Shown here piece by piece: positions 1-10,974 of a DNA stretch of 64,000 nt. The stretch is taken from NCBI GenBank assembly GCA_963573305.1, contig OY754329.1, forward strand, positions 46,272,417 to 46,336,416, read 5' to 3'. This DNA comes from Pyrrhosoma nymphula. Its lineage: Eukaryota; Arthropoda; Insecta; Odonata; Coenagrionidae. Each line of letters opens with the position of its first letter. Position 1 is the stretch's first letter. Position numbers and translations under genes: made by a program. The notes under the pieces are model-generated. The model was not told the DNA's origin, ran no database searches, and saw only the letters and a list, made by a program, of their open reading frames with translations.

Positions 1-99
1 AGATTTACAGGCCAATTCATGAAAGGAACGGGAATCAATGCGGATGTTATAGAAGAAAATTATATTCTTCCACTTGTAAAATCAATACAAAACGATTAA
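1..99 (+). CDS. Partial open frame running in from the left edge
   Basis: The frame starting at base 1 is open for 32 codons and ends in TAA at 97-99. The peptide includes GQFMKGTGINADVIEENY and ends LVKSIQND. Its composition (mixed charged and hydrophobic residues, balanced codons) looks more like coding sequence than most open frames nearby. I do not recognise the family. It could be the last exon of a host gene, the 3' end of a transposon ORF, or chance, since 32 codons is short. No clear polyadenylation signal follows closely. The call depends on sequence to the left of the window. Confidence 0.25.
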   Translation, partial: RFTGQFMKGTGINADVIEENYILPLVKSIQND

Positions 100-2880
100 G
101 AGAATGAGATTTAGACTTAATTACGCAAGGGAGCTGAATGTTTATTTCTCTTACGTTCTAATTGTACTTGACGGTTTATAAATGTAGATAGTTAAGTTCA
201 AACTCACTATTTTTCAATTTTTTTCAGGCTCCAGATTATCAATTATGTCTAATGTGACCAACTGCAATGTACACATTTGTTTGATGGCATTGCTGTGTTT
301 TGGGTTCGAGAATCAATGATGGATGGACCGTAATCACGGTGAACGTCTTCTGCTTTTCGTTGAGGACAGCTGCTGACTACTGGCAATGAAAGGTAGGACC
401 CCTACTTCAAGATATGGGAGTTTTAATTTTTATCCTTGCAAATCGGTAGATACCTAGTAATAAATTTCACTTAATTCTGTACACACCATACATGAAGTTA
501 ACTTCTATGGATGTCATTAAGTTTCGATTTCGAGTTTCGATTCCCTGAACCCATAGCATGCTTTATGTTTATACAATACTGATTGCTTGAATTCCAATTA
601 TCTGGTCTCGTAATTTGTTTTTCGAATTTCATCAATTTTGTGGGCTAGGGGTGATGCAAAGGCTGGGGAAGGGAAAAATTATCCGACGCGACGGAGCGCT
701 ATCCATGAGAATGCTTTAATAACTGTAATTTGATGGAATACGTTCCCATACCGTTTGAGTTCTTCTTGAAGTCGACGGAAAGAGTGTAAGGCTAAATATT
801 TTGGGGTAAATTCCAGTGAAAACAAACAAATGAGGTACTCACTACCAGTTTGTGAGTGTTGTTTGAATGAATATGGAAGATGATGATCGCTTTATGAGCT
901 CTTCTGAAGGACTTCCAAACAAAAGTCGCATTATTAATGCTCTGGTCAAACTAACAACTTGTAGGTCTCAGTCAAAGCATGCAAACTGTTCTCTTAATAC
1001 CACATGAGCATATTAGAAGATTTTAATTGATTTTTATACTATCTTAGTTACTATAACTTAGGATGTAAATACATGATCTACATGATCTCATACTTAGAAA
1101 AATTAGTTTCCGGATTCAGGATGTAGTGTGAACATCATCATTACAGTACGCCCCCTGGCGTGGAATAATGTTTTCTCAAACTTATTCATGGTTTTGAGGG
1201 TTTTATGAAAACGAAGTGCATAATAAGTACATAATATGATATTAAAGAATAAGCTGAGTGGGTTGGGTATACTTGGTGTTGGACGATTCACAAACGGAGG
1301 ACATTAGGCATGGAGGACTCAACTAAGACCTACTTGTACGAGGTAGAAAACTGAAATAATAAATTATTTTGAAGCAATATGATAAAATTGAAATAAATAT
1401 ATATGTAATCCATTGAATATTTAACTCCGGAAAAAAACGAAAAAGAGTGGCAAAGGTCTGCATTGATGGCCGATGACGGCTGGTGAAGTATTTTTTGCGT
1501 TGTGCTAAGACCTATGCGTATTACATTTATATCCGAAATCAGGATAGCATTTTTATTCCATATTTTTTATATTTGTTTTTTTTCTCATTTCCATATTGTT
1601 TTTATTTTGGGTTTTTATTGCATGAATGAAATAATGATGCTTGCGTGGACATTTTACAAAGCGAAGGACGGAGCTCAATATGAAGAACGCAATCGGTAGA
1701 CTGTACTACTTTTAATTTAAACGTTTTGAGCATAATTTATTTAGGGACAGTCTTATCTCTATCTTGACATCCGTCCTTTTACAGTGGTCAGGTGTCTTCG
1801 CTTGAAATAAAACGTTCAGTTGGAAGCGACAGGTGCTACATTTATTGCCCCTCGTGTTCATCGCAACATGCGACGGACGCATGAAATATGGATGCCTTAA
1901 AAGGCTTCTGCACCGATGCGAGGCTGCGAGGAAAGTCATGAGTATATTCGTCTAGGTGGCTTTTTCCCGAAGAATACTTGATTCCCTCTCGAAAGCAAGA
2001 CGGAAAAATATTGTATATTAATAATTATGCTTTGGGATAAATAATGTTTTCACTAAGTTTCGTTGAAAATAGCCCACCGATCACTCTGGTCGTTGCGAAT
2101 AAAGGCGCCCGTATGTATTCCCAGGACTCTTCTCCTTTATACTAAGTTCTTGAGATTGACGCATTTTCTACCTCATTTTCTCTTATTTGAGCATGGTATT
2201 AATTTTTTACTACCTCCCCATCAACTAATGTATTTATTTATTAATGGCAATTACATATTTTGGGCCATGTAATGCAAACTCAAGGTATTTAATTACTCGT
2301 TATAAATTCCCAATGATCCCACGGGGTTGGCAGATCTAGGTTAACACATTTCTTATTCCTTTAGAGTGACTATAGTCTCTGACCTTTTGGCAGGAAAGCG
2401 GCAACCCTCCAGAAGAATGTCAAAGAATGGCTTAAAGGTTCTTAATGAAATTATGCTCTACTTAGTAATTATAAATAAATCTTTGTTTTTAGAATTTATA
2501 ATCGGTTCGAGGTGATAAAAACTCCATGAATTGTATGAAGAAGAGTCTATAGTTAGCATTCTGTTGCACACAATATTTTAACGAGCGAGGAATGAGAGAC
2601 ACCTTCTGGTAAGTTTTTGCTCGGCCTATTTAGATTCTATCCGCCCGTCACCCAAGAATATAGGCCCGGCTTGCGGAAACTTACTTCGCAGCGTTACCAG
2701 ACCTCGATAGAATGTGCAATCTTCCTCGCAACCTATATTTACTGGCCTCACCATCATCATCTATACTGAACTGAACAGTACTTCGAAATAGGAGTTGTGC
2801 TATCTTCAAGGTGAAATGTCTTCCACGGAAGACCACGTGGGCTAGGCCCTGACTTTTTCAATACTCGCTCAGGTTCATTA
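100..2880. other. AT-rich non-coding stretch, nothing recognised
   Basis: Only short open frames (under about 75 codons) of low-complexity composition occur here on either strand. No RNA gene, repeat boundary or transposon motif was recognised by eye. Confidence 0.5.
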
Positions 2881-2883
2881 TTC

Positions 2884-3160
2884 TACGTAGTTATACATCC
2901 GCGGACTACCCTGCAAACCATCGCAAAGGCGTATGGCAGGGGGTGTTTGGTTTCTAGCCTTGTGAAGAGAAGGGAAGAAGAAAAAGGATGAGGAGAGAAA
3001 TAAGGTGTATTGTATGTTAATGTAGTGTCTTCGGTTCTTGCTCTGTTGCGTTTATAGTCTATTAGTTCGTGGGAAGAAGAAAATTTTGTATGCATTAGTT
3101 TCGATGGTTTATCTCTTTCATTTGTCTCTTGTATCACTTCTGGAGACATAGTTCAGGGTT
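2884..3160 (-). repeat. CR1-like LINE 3' end fragment
   Basis: Positions 2884-2943 match the 3'-terminal block of the two larger LINE copies in this window: a TACATC piece, then CTACCCTGCAAACCATC, then a GTATGGCAGGGGGTG stretch. As in the others, the block lies at the low-coordinate end of a minus-strand element and is followed by purine-rich sequence (the 3' UTR). No RT coding remains, so this is a strongly 5'-truncated copy. The inner boundary near 3160 is approximate. Confidence 0.55.
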
Positions 3161-3544
3161 AAAATAATATCCTCCGCGTCGTACTGGAACTCGTCTGAGC
3201 TGCGTTTTCACGTTATCTAAGCCTATCTTGTAGGCGCCGAGTCTCTAGTGGCTTCCAACCTTGTCCTTCCAAAAGCTGTGTGAATGAGTAATGAGACATT
3301 GCACTTTGAAGTGGAGAATAAATGAGATGAAATGAATTTAAAAACGGTTCCATGAATAAATAGGTTTTATATCGGTAGATTTAAATATTAACATAAGCGT
3401 AAGGGAGATATATGCAAACATATCTATCTCTACTCACTAAACTTGAAAATATTTTCCCTCCTTGGGGAACACCAAGGGAATTCGTGCCTGAAGATTTGAT
3501 CGATTATGCTATTTTTTATACTATTGTTACTATATTATTTACAT

Positions 3545-5115
3545 ATACATCTACGAAGTACCGTGCAAGGCACCACTAGGGTGTGTGGCATGTGGTGATT
3601 CCACACCAGGCACTCTTCCCAGTTCTAATGAGGACATCGCATGTTCTCCCGGCCGCTAGGTGCAGACTAAAAAGCAGTCAAACCATAAACTGGGAGAGTG
3701 CTACGTAAAGGTACATGAAAAAATGCAGTGCACTGTTAAAGAGACAACTACTGGTTAATATTAATAATAGGTACTATTAATTTATGAATGCTACGAGGTA
3801 CTACTTCATGCAGAAAACAAAATAATGTCGGAAATTTCTAGCGGACTGAAGTACTAATAATAATATTATGTTATTAAACACAAGTGAATAGTCTACTCTA
3901 CCTAGTATGCGAGGGAGTTTCATATAATTGATGTTTTGGAACTATTATGATCTCTTATTGTACGCGAAAAAATGACATTTTAAAGTTAACATTTTTGCAG
4001 TCTATTTCCTTTATCTTAATCCTGTGATCGTTTCTAGCGTAAGACGTTGGTTTTAGCAATATATATATTAGGGTGGAGCGGAAAAAAATTTTTTTGGCTA
4101 ACACCCCCAAATCGATAGCTTTTGGTGTGTAGAATATGAGGTTCAAATTTGAGGCCAAAAGGATAAAATTTTCCTGAAGCGCCAAACGTTTGAAGTTTTA
4201 TTCTAGTTTTATTCAACGTCAGCGTGCCTGTGTATTCATCAGAATTCTACTCTGTAAAATAAAACTTCAAATGTTTGGTGCTTCAGGAAAATTTATTCTT
4301 TTGGCCTCAAATTTGAACCACATATTCTACACACCAAAAGCTATCGATTTGGGGGTGTTAGCCAAAGATTTTTTTTTCACTCCACCCTAATATATATATA
4401 TACTGAAAGTCCGGTAAGAAATTGTTTGCTTCGAACTTGCGCAAAAAATTAACCTACATTTCTACCTTCGAACAGTTTCCCACCCTAATTCCTTCAACAA
4501 TTCGGTAACACTGCTAAGTTAATCGTAATAACGTTTTACAAATCTTGCTGCTCTCCGCTGTATTCGATCTATTTCTGAGACTAGTCCTACCTCGTAAGGG
4601 TTCCATATGCTAGCAGCATACTCCAAGTGAAGTCTCACGAGAGAAAAATTACATCGCTCTTTGACCTTCCCATCAACTTTTCCTAGTATTCTTTTAATAA
4701 ATCCCAATTTGCGACTAGCCTGTCCGCAGATTTCCCGAACGTGTTTCGCCCAAGACAGGTCCTGAATAAGGGTCACACCTAAGTATTTAACTGACTCTAC
4801 ATTGGTAATTTGGTTTGATTAATTGTTTACGTTATTCTTTTTACAAATATTCATAACACACGCTTTTTAAAATTCAATTCTAACTGCCAAGTATTGCACC
4901 ATGCATTGCATCTAGATCTTTGTGTAACACATTCCTGTCAGACTCATCGCTTAAATCCCTGTACAACACTGCATCGTCTGCGAAGAGGGGAAATTTGCTT
5001 GTAACAACGGCAGTGATGTCATTAATATACAAAAGGAATAATAAGGGACCGATGAAACTTCCCTGGGGTACACCTGGTGTAACTTTCAATGAATCTGAAC
5101 TAAAGCCTTCTAGAT
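3545..5115 (-). pseudogene. CR1/Jockey-like LINE relic (RT and C-terminal region), split by a MITE
   Basis: This is a broken non-LTR retrotransposon on the minus strand. From 5115 downward it shows RT motif B (TPGVPQGSFIGPLLFLLYIND), motif C as FADDAVLYRDL (about 4975), and then the C-terminal segment with GQASRKLGFIKRILGK, HLEYAASIWNPYE and RIQRRAARFVKRYYD (4519-4776). The frame is broken several times. The C-terminal region resumes beyond the fold-back insertion: ARNDHRIKIKEIDC at about 3990-4050 matches SDHENKIRELDC in the copy at 19022-21180. The 3' block (TGCAAGGCACC...GTGTGTGGCATG) is at 3555-3600. The 5' side ends abruptly in PLE sequence near 5115. In life the RT would prime reverse transcription at the target. 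This copy cannot work. Confidence 0.85.
4059..4402. mobile_element. Fold-back MITE with ~145-bp inverted arms, inserted in the LINE
   Basis: The left arm (4059-4203) and right arm (4255-4402) are near-identical reverse complements over about 145 bp, with only scattered mismatches. They are separated by a loop of about 50 bp. The outer ends read TTAGGGTGGAG... and ...CTCCACCCTAA, inside TATATA tracts, which fits a TA-target (Tc1/mariner-type) MITE. This class assignment is inference from the ends only. The LINE reading frame continues on both sides, so the element inserted after the LINE did. It has no coding capacity; short open frames inside it are arm translations. The arms would form a very stable hairpin if transcribed. 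Confidence 0.85.
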
Positions 5116-5330
5116 CCAGTCCAAAGGCAGAGGATGTCGTCCACGTACCGATACCAGTATTTACCAAGACTAATGTGTTGGTTGCCGGAATTAAATAAAT
5201 TTTCTTCCAAGGAGTTGAGGAAAAGTTCTGCTAAAAGGGGAGAAAGGGAGGAACCCGTAGCTATGCCAGCTATTTGTTTATATAAAACAAACATACAAAT
5301 TTGTCCCGCATTAACAGAAAGACATTAAAT
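5116..5330 (-). pseudogene. Penelope-like element RT fragment
   Basis: On the minus strand the frame reads YKQIAGIATGSSLSPLLAEL, then WYRYVDDILCLWTG. These are the PLE versions of RT motifs B and C (the catalytic YVDD aspartates are present). The segment is about 65 codons, so most of the RT is missing. It joins CR1-like LINE sequence at about 5110-5120, where the PLE frame stops matching and the LINE frame starts. At about 5330 it abuts a PLE GIY-YIG segment running the opposite way. The head-to-head arrangement is what a 5' inversion of a single plus-strand PLE insertion would give. Confidence 0.8.
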
Positions 5331-5990
5331 TCAAGTTGTGCTCCCTCCCATTCATTGGTAATATTTCTTATAGAATTTCAAACCGCCTACCAAGCTCCCT
5401 TGAAGCAGCTTTTTACTCTCCCCTAACCCTTTCAAAGCTTTTAGTCAACGGCAAAGACGGACAAGATAGACTCCTAAATTCTGGTATTTATAAAATTCAA
5501 TGCAATAGTTTCAATATGGCATACATCGGCCAGTCTGATAGGAGTTTTAGTGCACGTATCAAAGAACACGCCAGATGTTACAGAAATATTGATTCCATAT
5601 CATCTTTTGCCAAACACCTTCTGGATAACAATCATACGAGCGGTTTTATCCCCGAAAATTTACACGTTCTTCCCAAAGGCCTGAAAATGGGCGTACTGGA
5701 ACAATTAGAAATTATCAGACACTCAAAGCACCTTTGCAACGAATTATTATTTCTGCATCCCTCCTTTCAGATAAAATTAATCATTCCCGCCTCACCAGCC
5801 CTTAGTCATCGTGTGTTTCATTTTTCCTCCCCTCAACCTCGCCCCAATGGTTTCCCCCCCTCTTCCTCCGTAACTACAACAAAAATAACAAACTGAAATA
5901 ACAAACTTATGTATATTATATTTTGTAAACCTGACGATGCTGTAAAGCGGCCTAACGCGTCGTGAAATAATAAAATACTGTAGAAAAGTA
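5331..5990 (+). pseudogene. Penelope-like element C-terminal GIY-YIG endonuclease segment and 3' end
   Basis: The open frame from the ATG at 5336 to the stop at 5896 (186 codons) carries the C-terminal part of a PLE polyprotein. It begins at the conserved LPFIGNISYRISN connector (residues 4-16), then FYSPLTLSKLLVN, then the GIY-YIG nuclease: GIY at residues 50-52, YIG at 63-65, the conserved Arg in SARIKEH (74), and acidic residues in LEQLEII (122-125) that may hold the catalytic Glu. The nuclease nicks target DNA to prime integration. The last 40 residues (Pro/Ser-rich) look like read-through into 3' sequence. The ATG is internal, because the real protein would begin far upstream with RT. 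The frame is unusually intact for this window. The 3' motif at 5931-5970 follows directly. Confidence 0.85.
5931..5970 (+). ncRNA. Hammerhead-like core at PLE 3' end (degenerate)
   Basis: CTGACGA (5931-5937) is followed by one T, then a 5-3-5 hairpin (GCTGT, AAA, GCGGC with G-U pairs), then CTAA where GAAA is expected, then the palindrome CGCG and TC. It lies about 35 bases beyond the GIY-YIG stop codon and is followed by AATAAAA. Hammerhead motifs are known in the pLTRs of Penelope-like elements. The loss of GAAA makes activity of this copy unlikely. Confidence 0.4.
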
Positions 5991-7200
5991 CTAAGCTGTA
6001 TTAATTATGAGTACTAGTAACTTCTACGAAGTAAAGCCTTCATCAGTCAAGTATATACTATCACCTCTTTTCTTTTTTGTATAAATCATGACAAAGATTT
6101 CCTGAAAGTAGTAAAAAAGTAAAGAGTTAAAGAGTAAAAAAACATTTATTTAAAAAAATATAAGCGTAATGGATTTAGCGCCTTAAAAATTATTCCTTTC
6201 CCTTACTTGCAGGATGTTTTCCAATCAAATAGGAGCAAAACGAGTTCACTTTAAAAAAACATAATAAGTAAATGTTTCAATCCAATGAAAGCTGATTTCA
6301 AGGAAAATTTTCTCGCGGTAAATGGTAATATATTATGTATAGTGTAATTATTTTTTTCTTCTTTCAGGAGAATTGGGTCTTATATATTTCGTTTTGAAAA
6401 ATCATTTGTATATATAATTTTTAACATAACTATGCACCAAAACTTTTAAACCATAGTCAATTGATGTATAATGCGCCCAATAATTTTCATTGTAGCCCTG
6501 AATAGGAATGTATGAAAATGCGAGACGTCGGCAAAGAGAATAAATAAAATACAAATAATAGACCTATATCTCCTGAAAAAAGAAAAAAATAATTACGTAA
6601 TAAAAAAAGAGGTAATGACGAAGAATCATCTAAACTATATCTTAATGAATCGTGGGGCATTAATTTTATTATAAAATATATAAGAAATATTAATATAATT
6701 TAATGCAACTCACGTTTTAGCATAACAAATAGTGAGTGAATATTTTATGGAAATATTGGGGAATTGGCAATCTGTGCCCGGAAAATAAATTAATAATTTT
6801 CCTTAGAGTCAATTGAATTCAATGCCAAAGTACAAAAACAATACAAAAAGGGCCAAATACGATGTTCGTCAATCCACTGAAAAAAGGCGTGGTCGCGAAA
6901 ATCACTAGAGTCCGCGGTTGGATATGTTTCACGGTTTATGACCGAGCCTTGTCATGCAATCTCTGCATAATTAGACTTTGGTTTTCAGTCACAGCCCTCA
7001 CCGCTTGGTTTCCATCTTACTCGAGAAATTAAATTCATAAGCTAATTGACTTTATAAACATGTATTTCAATCTTGAATACTCAACGTGTGGGAGAAGAAC
7101 GACGAGGTTTAAGGTATGGGTGACTTTGGTAAAGGAGAAAACTAACATGCCTTCATATAATATTCCAAGGCATATAACAAAATAATGTCATTAGTAATAT
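5991..7200. other. AT-rich non-coding stretch
   Basis: No open frame of note. A small hairpin (ACTTC...GAAGT) lies near 6023-6036 beside a CTGATGA on the minus strand, possibly another eroded PLE end, but too weak to call. Nothing else was recognised. Confidence 0.4.
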
Positions 7201-7869
7201 TGTCGCATCCCTCTGGCGACTAGGACCCTCAAAAATGGGATCGAGGGCCGTACGTACTACAACCGGGTGGGTCGAGTGAAGTCAAAGAGCTGTATCAAGT
7301 TCATAACGGGTTTATTACCGTCAATAGTACAGGACACAGAGTGCTCTTGGTCTCTCTAGGGCAGAGTTCCCTCTACTCGAATGGCTAGTGCATTCGAGGG
7401 TTAGTTCCAACGTTGGGCCAAAGACTGACAATTGTGTGGAGCGAAGCTCCAGTATTTATACCCAGAGTGCATCCTGTTTGTGTCCTAAATGAACATCTGC
7501 CATTTGCGTCATTTGTTTGTGTCCTAAGTGGACACCTGCTATGTGCGTAAGAGTTTAACCGCGTTTTGCGTCGGTGGAAACCATGTTTCCTGTTATGCCA
7601 CTAGGCAGCTGCGCCTGCTCTGCTCTGCGGTGGCAACCCTTCCGACGGGGCGTCTCCTTGAGCTCAGAGGGCAAGTGAAGGAGGCTACCTGCGTACTCTT
7701 TCTCGAGTCCGCACGTGCCAACGAGTTCAACCAGGGTGCGGTCGTACTTTAGTACGAGCGCACGCAGGAAGGACATTTATTACGAAAATAAAAGAAGAGT
7801 CGCGAACCGCGAGTCGCGCGCGAAGATTTGAAAGGCGTTAAATAGCTTGGACACAAAAAGGATACAACA
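7201..7869 (-). mobile_element. Solo LTR of an LTR retrotransposon, 4-bp target duplication
   Basis: A 669-bp GC-richer island begins TGTCGCATCC and ends GGATACAACA. The end reverse-complemented is TGTTGTATCC, so the termini form the imperfect TG..CA inverted repeat of LTRs. ATAT precedes the left end and follows the right end, a possible 4-bp target-site duplication in AT-rich flanks. On the minus strand there is a TATAAATA box (7453-7460) and an AATAAA signal (7311-7316) about 140 bp downstream. These are in the right order for U3, R and U5. An imperfect 39-bp direct repeat (from 7477 and from 7516) lies in the presumed U3. No gag or pol is adjacent, so this is a solo LTR. Gypsy-like is a guess. 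The open frames inside it (7528-7776) are not genes. Confidence 0.7.
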
Positions 7870-8560
7870 ATATTATTGATAATATTTATTGGATTCTAGC
7901 TGATAGTTTGCATGGCAAAAGCCAACCGATGAGTGATGAAAGTTCAGTATTTATGGTATTTTTTACTGAAACAGAAAGCTGCGTTATTCTCAAAACTATA
8001 TCATGCCTACTATATTATTATATTATGAAAGGGTGAAAAATCTGAATATTAAAAAAAAAGAGCTGACTTAGGTAACAATGGAAGCAAAAAAGATTGTTTT
8101 TCTCTGTTACCATTTTTCCTGCCCCAATTTTTTATAAGATTGGATAAGTATTCGTCAATAAGAAAGGCATCAATGTTTTCATAACTTACGGAAAATTACT
8201 TAAGAAACTCATATGGGACAGCTCTTAGCCACGATTTTCGCCTAGGATCAAACTTATAATATTAAGGTTTCTATGTTGAAAGATGAACAAAGATGTTTGA
8301 TAAAAAGTACCCACGCAATCATTTACACAGCTAATACCCACCCTCTTAAATACGCGATAAATTATGATTGAGGTAAAACAAAGACAAGACAAAGACAAAC
8401 AAAAGAGTTATCTAATGATTCACAGAAGAAATGAACCAGGATTACTAAACAACCTCCGTTGCTGTGCTCATCAAATGAACACCGATTGCTTTGAAAAGCG
8501 GAAACAGCATAAATTGCATCAGGTACACTCATGGTGCGGCCAAAATGATTCATTTACAGA
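7870..8560. other. Non-coding stretch
   Basis: AT-rich. The only open frames (both strands, about 8362-8567) overlap each other and show no family signature. Confidence 0.4.
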
Positions 8561-8564
8561 ATTT

Positions 8565-8961
8565 TAATGTTCGGTGATAGGCCAGTAAAACTGACTCTGC
8601 TTTAATAATTTTCTCCATACTGTCCTATCCTTCCACATTTCTTTAAGCCACATATATACCGTGCTTCAAACACGCCCTTCTGTTCCTAAGACTCCTAATT
8701 TATAATAAAATTATCTTCCTCCATATTTTCCCATGTCTTTCGTGTTACACCGCACCCTCTCACACAAATCACTCCCAAATCTACTCCGTTATTTGACCCT
8801 ATCGTCATCTCCATTCTCTCGACATGGTAAAAACACCGGAGCACGCTCCTTTCATACATGTTCATTACCAAACAATCCATTCCACATTCTTTCATCACCA
8901 ACTTCTTCCTAAACCAATCCATCGTATTTTCCCGCAAACACTTCGGATACCCAATACCCAC
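8565..8961 (-). pseudogene. LINE C-terminal fragment (endonuclease/RT type)
   Basis: The minus-strand frame 8695-8961 contains MYERSVLRCFYHVERME and later a VTRKTW segment. These correspond to the ERSVLRWFGHVERM and RPRKTW motifs near the C-terminus of many arthropod non-LTR retrotransposons. Below 8690 the frame is lost, but the sequence down to about 8565 (a ...GAGTCAGTTTTACTGGCCT piece) matches the end of the plus-strand fragment at 18605-18842, so both are 3' ends of one family. It is strongly 5'-truncated and inactive. Confidence 0.65.
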
Positions 8962-9284
8962 TTATTTTAGCCGGCCCTAATTCTTATCATGGCACACCCA
9001 AGTGTTGCTACCATAAAGTCAAGAAATAGAGTAAACAGGTCACAATTGCGGCCAAAATCCTTCCACTATTAACAACAAGGCGCTCAAGATTATCATATTT
9101 AGTACCCTCTTCCATTTAAACCTACTTCATTCGATTGATCACCTCAAATAATAATAATATTGTAAACGAGATAATGTAAACCCAATAAGTAGCAGTTTTG
9201 CTACTATTAGGGGTTTGAAGGGTCAACTCTAGCAACATAATAGAAAAATAGCATTCTTAGTACAGTGAGAAGGCTATTTTTTAA

Positions 9285-9490
9285 CGTCAGTAACCGGCGA
9301 TGGTGAAGGCAGAAGCTATGGGGGTGCCCTCACCTCTCCCACGGCTGAATTCAATCACGTGAACCCCGTTGCAGGGGGTGTGTCCGACAACAGACCTCAT
9401 CTAGGCTCTAATGGAAGCAGCAACAACATCCCGGCGTTGATTAACCGATCCAGCACGTCCTGAAAGAACCGGCGATTGACACGGGGACAA
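9285..9490. repeat. GC-rich repeat-like block, class unknown
   Basis: This block stands out from the AT-rich surroundings by base composition and contains ACCGGCGAT near both edges (about 9294-9302 and 9469-9477). There is no coding signal. It may be part of a SINE or LINE 5' UTR. I do not recognise it. Confidence 0.25.
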
Positions 9491-9566
9491 TGCGGCTATC
9501 ATCCTCCTATGCTCCTCCCGTAATTCTCAGAGGTCACTCTCGGCCTTATGATAAGCAGATTCCTCT

Positions 9567-9608
9567 ACATAGTGACTACTCAACTTTGCAAAAGAGTAGT
9601 CACTATGT
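9567..9608. repeat. Perfect 15-bp inverted repeat (hairpin)
   Basis: ACATAGTGACTACTC (9567-9581) and its exact reverse complement (9594-9608) are separated by 12 bases. It could be the remnant of a fold-back element. No target duplication was seen. Confidence 0.6.
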
Positions 9609-10279
9609 TGAGAACTCTAATGATGAAAACGGTAAATGGTAAAATAAAATGATGCGAAGGCAACAGAAACAGGGTAAATATTTGGCTGTTGCATGGGTAA
9701 CTAACTGCTAAGACCGTTCCGTGGAATGTTTTTTTTACAGCATATGAAATCGGCCAATATATCAGGATAATGGATGAAATTTTTGCGAAGCCTGGAATTT
9801 ATTCTTGAAATTAACCCTTGAAGAGCACTAAACAACTTTCATTCCAACTTTCAGTCCTGGCACATGTGCCAAACTATCCATTTTAGGCTAGCACTTACGC
9901 TATTGTTACATTGAGCTCAGTTAAGCGATTGGTATAAATGCTTATAATCTTGTCATCTTACTTATATTTTCACTTCTCCGTCTAACAGTGCTTTGCCTGT
10001 AATCCGTCGAATTATTTTCATGTCTATAGTCTATTACAGTTTTCTAGTCTGTGATGTATCTAAAAATTTAAAATAGAAAATCATTTAAAATATAAATGAG
10101 TAAGTATTAAAACGAAAACAAGAATGGAACGAACAAATTAACCAAATAACAAGCGACAGATTGGTACGAATTTCGATAGAAAAACTGTCCACAGGTGGTT
10201 AATAAACGTCGGTCGGCCAAGAAAAAGGTACTTAACAAGAGAACCACACAATTGATGAAGGAAGTGGCCGAAGGAAGTA

Positions 10280-10580
10280 AGTATACAGAAAGTAGGAAAA
10301 TACAGGGAGCCTCCTTTAGTCCTTTGCTGTTCAATTCAACAATGGATGAAAGATTAACCACGATGTACCCAATGAATGGATACTTAACGGGTAAACATTA
10401 TATCAATATCACATACTTTGCACACTTACAGATATTACAGTATTACTCGGAGAAAATAGAGACGATCTCCTACACATCTTATTCCAGTTAAATAAATTGT
10501 GCACAATTTATTATCGTAATGCCTAATAAAACTGTAAGAATGGCAATATATCCTAACCCCCTGCGATGCCAAATAGTAGA
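10280..10580 (+). pseudogene. Degenerate non-LTR reverse transcriptase fragment
   Basis: Within the frame 10195-10491, GASFSPLLFNSTMDERL resembles the RT motif B region (QG-SLSPLLFN-YMDE-L). INITYFAHLQILQYYSEK then resembles the motif C strand (IN-LRFADDQVLL-SE), with the two catalytic aspartates replaced (FAHL). SYSS, a stop and NKLCTIY continue as the following helix. The order and spacing fit, but similarity is low and the catalytic site is gone. It could be chance. Confidence 0.4.
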
Positions 10581-10639
10581 AGATAACGAATTAATAGACT
10601 AGTAATGACCATTAGTTCTCCACCCATTCTCCTCTCCTA

Positions 10640-10890
10640 AAAATCAGTGTCCCCCCTTCCCACAACCTCCTGCCCTCGTAGTCACCAACAATTGTCCTTC
10701 ACCTTGTTGTTCTCCCTCCTCCACAAAAAGAACCCCAGATTGACTCATCCCTCCCGCTTCTTTCTTTTCAATTTCCCAGGATTACCCCCTCCCGGCCCCC
10801 CCCCCAACTCCCGGTCTTGCAACTCCATCCCCGAACTTGCAACTCCATCCCCCTCCCACTCCTTTTACCTCCCTCCCCCTCCACAATATA
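10640..10890 (+). repeat. Pyrimidine-rich, C-rich tract with short tandem duplication
   Basis: Long C/T-rich stretch (many CCCTCC runs). The 17-bp unit CTTGCAACTCCATCCCC occurs at 10816-10832 and again at 10836-10852. Open frames through it are low-complexity and not counted as genes. Confidence 0.6.
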
Positions 10891-10974
10891 ACGTATATAT
10901 ACTCGGCCACCACACGCACAGATACCTTGAAAATGGCACTGAGTTGTCGAAACCTGGATCGGTTTTTTCGTAAT

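Noticed and set aside
5995..6050. Further PLE end with CTGATGA on the minus strand
   Set aside because: CTGATGA and a 5-bp hairpin are there, but no GAAA, palindrome or TC follow in order.
7528..7776. Overlapping 73-74 codon open frames on both strands
   Set aside because: Inside the solo LTR and explained by its GC content.
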